Both the position numbers and the translations under genes were made by a program. The notes beneath the pieces are model-generated. The model made no database searches, was not told where the DNA came from, and saw only the letters and a list, made by a program, of their open reading frames with translations. This document shows, piece by piece, positions 54,612-58,692 of a stretch of 58,692 nt of DNA; the first letter of the stretch is position 1; the number at the start of each line of letters is the position of its first letter. Origin of the DNA: a bacterium 1XD42-1 (GTDB taxonomy: Bacteria; Bacillota; Clostridia; Oscillospirales; Ruminococcaceae); assembly GCA_003612625.1 (NCBI GenBank), contig RAZJ01000016.1, positions 1-58,692 on the forward strand, written 5' to 3'.

Positions 54612-54848
54612 TTAAAGCTCAACATCATACTTTGCCATATATTCTTTTCCTTTTTCGTAAGAGCTAAAATCAATAATATCATCTGTATCAAACATGATAT
54701 CAAAAGCATCTTCTAATGTTGCAATCAACTGCATATGTCCCACACTATCCCATGTATCAACAGATTGATATGTTAAACCTTGTAACTGTTGCTCCTCAAC
54801 TCCAAGAGAATTTATAAAAGCTTCATTGTATTTTTCCAAATTTGTCAT
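54612..54848 (-). CDS. Acyl carrier protein of the right LuxC/LuxE module
   Basis: 78 residues. The phosphopantetheine Ser lies in TWDSVGHMQLIATLED. The FDIMFDTDDIIDFSSYEKGK helix is almost identical to the left copy (12125-12361). It starts in the stop of the upstream glycosyltransferase-like gene. Confidence 0.88.
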   Translation of the reverse strand: MTNLEKYNEAFINSLGVEEQQLQGLTYQSVDTWDSVGHMQLIATLEDAFDIMFDTDDIIDFSSYEKGKEYMAKYDVEL

Positions 54849-55996
54849 GATAATAACTTCCTTCTTAAAATATTTTTAAACTCTTCTATTTTTTTAGGTT
54901 GAAAAACCCTTTCTGAATTATGATAAAGTGTATTTAGCTTTTCCACTAACAACGACATTTTCTCTCTTTTTTTCTTTATTCCCCCGTAAAGCTGATTTGT
55001 AAAAATTACAATCGGTTCCTCTCCAAGAATATATCGCGGATAAAATAGGCAAGAGGAACCTCTGGAAATTAGAATTTGAGTTTCCCACCTTGCTGTATAT
55101 AACACATACTCAAAAGGAAATCGTTCTGTTTCCCAATAAATCTGAGGGTCTAAAAATTTTTTTAGATGATTTACCTTTCCCATAGTATCTGGATGTGGAC
55201 GGATAATGATATTTTCTGGATGTGCTATTAATATTATTATTCGCAATAATATCAATGTTTTTTTGTAATCTAACAAATGTTCTGGTTGTAAAAAAAATAT
55301 TATCCGTCTGGAGCGATATACCTCTAAAGAAAGATTCTTCACACAGTTTGAAATTAGTTGATAAAATTTAGATAATCTATACTCACCAATTGGATATATT
55401 GGTTTCTCAACATAATCTAAACATCCTTCAGGACAAGCAAGAAACATTTTCTTAACCGCATAAATTACTTCTTCATAAATATTGGAATATCGTATTTTTT
55501 GTATTATCTTGTTTCGCAATTCATTTAATGGATCACATTTTAAAATTGCTTTAAATCCATAATAATTAGCTGTACCTTCCTCTATTATGCAAATTTCTAT
55601 CGAAGAATTATATTGTTTTAAATACTGAAACAGCATAATTGTTTCTGACCATAAAGCGCCTGAAAAAAGAGCAGTATAACTATCTGTTATTTCTTTAAGC
55701 TGAATAAAATAGTTTTTCTTATATTGTTGGTATGAAAAAATCTTTAAAAACCTTCGCTTAATAGAAACCATATCCTTAAATGGTGGCTCAATCCAGATTA
55801 TGTTCCGAAATACCTGCTGCTTTTCTAAATTATGTACCAAATTCCAGGATATACGGGACAATTTTAATATAAATAAATCTGCTAATAAATCGGAAAAATG
55901 ATTTAATTTAGTTTTTACTGCATTTAATATAAGCGTATCCGTCCATACATAAAATGCCAATACCTGTATCTGTTCTTGATAAACGTCAGCTTCCAT
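54845..55996 (-). CDS. Polysialyltransferase/GT52-like putative glycosyltransferase
   Basis: 383 residues, distantly related to 47113-48387. FYVWTDTLILNAVKTKL, ICIIEEGTANYYG, IIIRPHPDTMG and LISRGSSCLFYPRYILGEEPI resemble capsule sialyl/polysialyltransferases. It is coupled to the downstream ACP. Donor and acceptor are unknown. Confidence 0.55.
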   Translation of the reverse strand: MEADVYQEQIQVLAFYVWTDTLILNAVKTKLNHFSDLLADLFILKLSRISWNLVHNLEKQQVFRNIIWIEPPFKDMVSIKRRFLKIFSYQQYKKNYFIQLKEITDSYTALFSGALWSETIMLFQYLKQYNSSIEICIIEEGTANYYGFKAILKCDPLNELRNKIIQKIRYSNIYEEVIYAVKKMFLACPEGCLDYVEKPIYPIGEYRLSKFYQLISNCVKNLSLEVYRSRRIIFFLQPEHLLDYKKTLILLRIIILIAHPENIIIRPHPDTMGKVNHLKKFLDPQIYWETERFPFEYVLYTARWETQILISRGSSCLFYPRYILGEEPIVIFTNQLYGGIKKKREKMSLLVEKLNTLYHNSERVFQPKKIEEFKNILRRKLLS

Positions 55997-55997
55997 T

Positions 55998-56882
55998 TTA
56001 TCTACCTATTTTCAGTTTTTTCTTATCTATTTGATTACGATATATTCTCGCCAAGCGTTTTATATTTGCCCGCATATTTGAACTTGGCGGGACAATCATA
56101 TTTATAACCTTTGCTTTTATCATTTTTTGAAAATTGGGTTCAAAATGTATTCGAGGCAATTCACATACTTGGAATGTATGTTTATTTTTTGTATAGTATC
56201 CCCCTAGCAGACGTTCTGCTAAATATCCATCTACACGCTTTTCTTGGAGACTATATCCACTTATATCCACTCGCTTATCAAATTCATTCAAAATAGAAAA
56301 TAACCAGCTACAATAATTATAAAATATATCCTTTCTCATGATAAAAATATTTCCAAAATAGCTGATGGTTCCTAAAAAATATTCTTCTAGTGCCGGTGTA
56401 TATTCTGGAAAAAACTCTTGTACAATTTGCTTTGTCAGGTCTAAGTCTTTTTTATAATGGAAAGAAGAATTTGCATAATGTTCTTGGACAGAAAGGTGCA
56501 TATTCTCTCCTATTGGAATAATAAGATCATATTCTTGAATTAATTTTGAAAAATCATTATAGCCAAGTTCCTCTAGTAACGCTAATTCAGGTTTTTTCTT
56601 TATTTGATAAGGCCGTTTTACTTTAAAATCAGGATAGAGATATCTTCGATAATGGAAGAATCCATAATAATCTGCATTTATATTTTTCCATGCCCAGTAT
56701 TGTGCCGTTAACTCACAATAAGATCGGTTTTTTAACGAAATATTATCATCTGTATCGTCATAAAAAAATCCTGGAAAATGACGGTCTGCTAATGCTGCAC
56801 CTACTTGAGTTGGAACTAACAATGGGTGATTTGGTATTTCTGTTGGTTGATGACAACAAACAAATATCTTGATATCCGCCAC
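55998..56882 (-). CDS. DUF4422-family glycosyltransferase
   Basis: 294 residues. IKIFVCCHQPTEIP, SYCELTAQYWAWKNINADYYGFFHYRRYL (first part), DLIIPIGENM and FGNIFIMRKDIF are the DUF4422 pattern seen in polysaccharide loci (galactofuranosyl- or related transferases). The start is GTG with GGAGGGAAAATA upstream. It is the first intact gene after the right leader and TnpB-like pseudogene. Confidence 0.85.
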   Translation of the reverse strand: MADIKIFVCCHQPTEIPNHPLLVPTQVGAALADRHFPGFFYDDTDDNISLKNRSYCELTAQYWAWKNINADYYGFFHYRRYLYPDFKVKRPYQIKKKPELALLEELGYNDFSKLIQEYDLIIPIGENMHLSVQEHYANSSFHYKKDLDLTKQIVQEFFPEYTPALEEYFLGTISYFGNIFIMRKDIFYNYCSWLFSILNEFDKRVDISGYSLQEKRVDGYLAERLLGGYYTKNKHTFQVCELPRIHFEPNFQKMIKAKVINMIVPPSSNMRANIKRLARIYRNQIDKKKLKIGR

Positions 56883-57002
56883 TATTTTCCCTCCATCTGA
56901 TTAAAAACTAACGATGTTTGGCCTCATATTATTGGTTCTATCATTTTTTCCTATTAGCAATAAATATTATTTTTTATTATATAAAATCTAATTTTGTACC
57001 AT

Positions 57003-58249
57003 TTATTTACTTTTAGAATCTTGAAAAAGTACACCCAAATTTTTAGCTGCATTTAAAGCTACATTACCATGATGACCATTTTTACACAGAAAAAGCCTCC
57101 CACCAAAATAACGAACTCCTGGCACATGGTTTTCATTATAACGTTTTATTGGGGCTCCACAATGACAACACTGAGAAGCTGTATGATAAGGGGAAACTGT
57201 TGTTAAAATGATACCTTCTTTCCAAGCCTTATATTTCAGGAATCGGATAATTCGTTTTCCTAAAAAACATTCCATCCCTTGACCATAAAGATAGCCATCC
57301 ACTTCCGCATATTTAGGTGCAATAATCCCTTTTACACCTTTTTCTCTGCAATAATCAACTATTCTCCGGCTGACTAAATGGGCATAATAATTACTTAAAC
57401 GAAAAATTGCTCTCTTAAACTTTTGACCACCCTTTCCAGCATTTTTTCTAATTTTTTTCATCCGGTTCAGCAGGCGCTTTCTACGGTATGCAAACTCTTT
57501 TCCACCCCCGTACAAAGTACGAGTCTGTCACATGACCGTCGCCGCTGAACACAGCACAAGCTGCTAAAACTTCTGAAGCTGTAAAGTGGACTGCACAAAA
57601 ACTTTCTTTTTCTGCTTTGCGTTCCTTTAGTTTTCTAATGTCTTTTACCTGGAATTTTACAGGCACATTCAAAAGGATTTTCCTGCCTTTGTTAATCAGA
57701 GATGGCGAAAGAATTATCCCCTCTTTCGGCAATTTTCGACCATAATAGGTATGCCGAACCCAAATCCAGGAACGCCTATTCCATAATTTGAGTAAGATGC
57801 TGCCTTCTCCAAACTCCTTAAACATTCCCTTGTAAAATACAACAGAAGCATGGAAACTTTTTGCTGGAGCAGGCTTTCCCTTTTTCCATAAATACCCTTT
57901 TTTCTGCCTTTTCTTTTTTCCGTTCCCAATTTTGTAATAATCCTATATAGGAACGGATATGACTAATGGCTGCATTGATTGCAGACCGACGAAAGTATAA
58001 AGGAACTTTGTGGAATGGTAAAGACATCATAACTGGATGTTTATCCCGTCCTATAATTGTCATTTGTTCCAATTGACGCAATAATTCCATATTGCCTAAT
58101 TCCAGAAATTCTAAATGCTCTGTTAAAATCTTGTAATAAAACTCTAATACTTTGTTATAAAGACTTTCTGTTTCCTGAATCCAGTCAATATGCCTGCATC
58201 GTAGCTTTAACCGATAAGCAACAGTAGAACTTCCTACTTTTTCAGCCAT
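57003..58249 (-). pseudogene. tnpB: TnpB-like protein, second copy, broken by two single-base frameshifts
   Basis: The sequence is collinear with 23761-25044 but split in three frames. An A run is shortened from seven to six near 57898-57903. A G run is lengthened from four to five at 57505-57509. The same three RuvC positions appear replaced (CAVHFT, IIAPKY, GNVALNAA). The start (ATG 58249) has the same GGAGG. Both indels are in homopolymers, so sequencing error is possible. The far C-terminus differs from copy 1 after AAKN. Confidence 0.82.
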
Positions 58250-58472
58250 AGGGGCCTCCAAAAATAATACAACTCGCAACACCCTTTGCCTTTTCTGGCA
58301 ACTTTGCTCATGCTTGCATCATGCGAGGCATAAACAGGCGGTGCTGTACCTGTAACGGCTGCCGTGCCCTGCGGCTCTCATAGACTTCTGCCACACCGGG
58401 TTGTTTCCAATCCAGATTCTTTACCAAGTTCATTGGCTATTTGTAATTCCTAAAGTGATAGCTTCTACACAG

Positions 58473-58508
58473 TTGTGCTTATTGTTACTATAGCAACAAT
58501 AAGCACAA
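58473..58508. repeat. 36-nt near-perfect palindrome in the TnpB leader (copy 2)
   Basis: 17 of 18 pairs match. Relative to 25269-25304, three base pairs have both members changed (T-A to C-G, C-G to T-A and G-C to C-G). One pair is a mismatch. This pattern indicates selection on the fold rather than on sequence. Confidence 0.85.
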
Positions 58509-58526
58509 AAAAGGAGCACCTTTTTT
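58507..58526. terminator. Terminator-like hairpin next to the leader promoter (copy 2)
   Basis: A6-GG, a four-base loop, then CC-T6. The GC part is shorter than in copy 1 but the fold is preserved. Confidence 0.45.
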
Positions 58527-58544
58527 TTGGAACTTTACTATCCT

Positions 58545-58573
58545 ATTATAGTTTGAGCGACCCGATAAGTCAA
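58545..58573 (-). promoter_or_regulatory. Consensus sigma-A promoter of the right locus
   Basis: TTGACT (58573-58568), 17 bases, TATAAT (58550-58545) on the minus strand. The boxes and spacing are the same as before copy 1, while the spacer sequence differs. It would drive the leader, the TnpB-like gene and the right polysaccharide locus. Confidence 0.8.
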
Positions 58574-58692
58574 GAGTCTATGAACAAAAATAAAACGAAA
58601 ATAAGTAACACCAATTTTATACTATAAATGAGCAAATTCAGGAATTGACGAAAGCAGACCGGCAGCGGTGAAGGCCGGTGAGGAAGGGCACA

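Larger units (their letters stand above)
58250..58538 (-). ncRNA. Structured GC-rich ~290-nt leader upstream of the TnpB-like gene (copy 2)
   Basis: This is the counterpart of 25045-25332, of nearly the same length and with the same order of hairpins. Changes mostly keep pairing; for example ACAGGT/ACCTGT becomes ACAGGT/GCCUGU (G-U) on the RNA strand. It remains conserved although the protein it precedes is frameshifted. Function is unknown. Confidence 0.6.

Noticed and set aside
56976-57004. TATAAT before the DUF4422 gene as a separate promoter
   Set aside because: There is no acceptable -35 box at the right distance. Read-through from the leader promoter is simpler.
1-58692. CRISPR arrays, tRNA or rRNA genes
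   Set aside because: I saw no regularly spaced repeats and no tRNA- or rRNA-like sequence.

Overview
The window is AT-rich, has strong AGGAGG-type ribosome binding sites, and uses TTG and GTG starts often. Nearly every gene is on the minus strand and most neighbours overlap or abut. It carries two ABC-transporter-dependent surface polysaccharide loci (Wzm/Wzt export). Together with a benzoyl-CoA reductase/2-hydroxyacyl-CoA dehydratase-type operon, this suggests an anaerobic low-G+C Firmicute (Clostridia or Negativicutes). The genus cannot be fixed from the sequence.

Reading in the direction of transcription (right to left), the right locus begins at a consensus promoter near 58573 with a ~290-nt structured leader and a frameshifted TnpB-like gene (57003-58249). 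It continues with a DUF4422 glycosyltransferase, a polysialyltransferase-like protein, and an ACP / acyl-AMP ligase / LuxE / LuxC / SDR module. A split transketolase, a second polysialyltransferase-like protein and the pseudaminic acid genes pseH-I-G-C-B follow. Then come an SGNH-like protein, an aldo/keto reductase, an SDR and an SpsF-type cytidylyltransferase, an FkbH / ACP / MBOAT group, and Wzm plus a Wzt-Glf fusion (34753-32081). After one more SGNH-like gene there is a tightly coupled six-gene operon (30995-25743): two BCR/HAD subunits, their ATPase activator, GcvH, dihydrolipoamide dehydrogenase and lipoate ligase.

The left locus begins with a second copy of the same promoter and leader (25367-25045) and an intact TnpB-like gene. 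It continues with three GT2 glycosyltransferases, rmlA, rmlB, a VioA-like aminotransferase, a GT2, a GT56 and a PglD/VioB-like acetyltransferase. Next are two SDRs, an MBL-fold hydrolase, a second ACP / ligase / LuxE / LuxC / SDR module, a NeuB, a phase-variable acyltransferase interrupted by a C17 tract, an ATP-grasp protein, and a second Wzm / Wzt-Glf pair. In that second pair the mutase half has lost 99 residues and a key arginine. The far left end holds insertion-sequence debris: part of a GC-rich IS3 element, an IS630 fragment and a 90-bp perfect palindrome.

The two loci are therefore built to the same plan, each running from promoter, leader RNA and TnpB-like gene to Wzm/Wzt-Glf. The most interesting signal is the repeated head. 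In both copies the TnpB-like protein has lost all three expected RuvC catalytic residues, while the promoter and a 36-nt leader palindrome are preserved, the latter with compensatory base changes. This suggests a regulatory system for surface polysaccharide operons derived from a nuclease-dead TnpB and/or a structured leader. Other notable points are the C17 switch, the Wzt-Glf fusion, the twin LuxC/LuxE carrier-protein modules, and the lipoyl-linked BCR/HAD operon.
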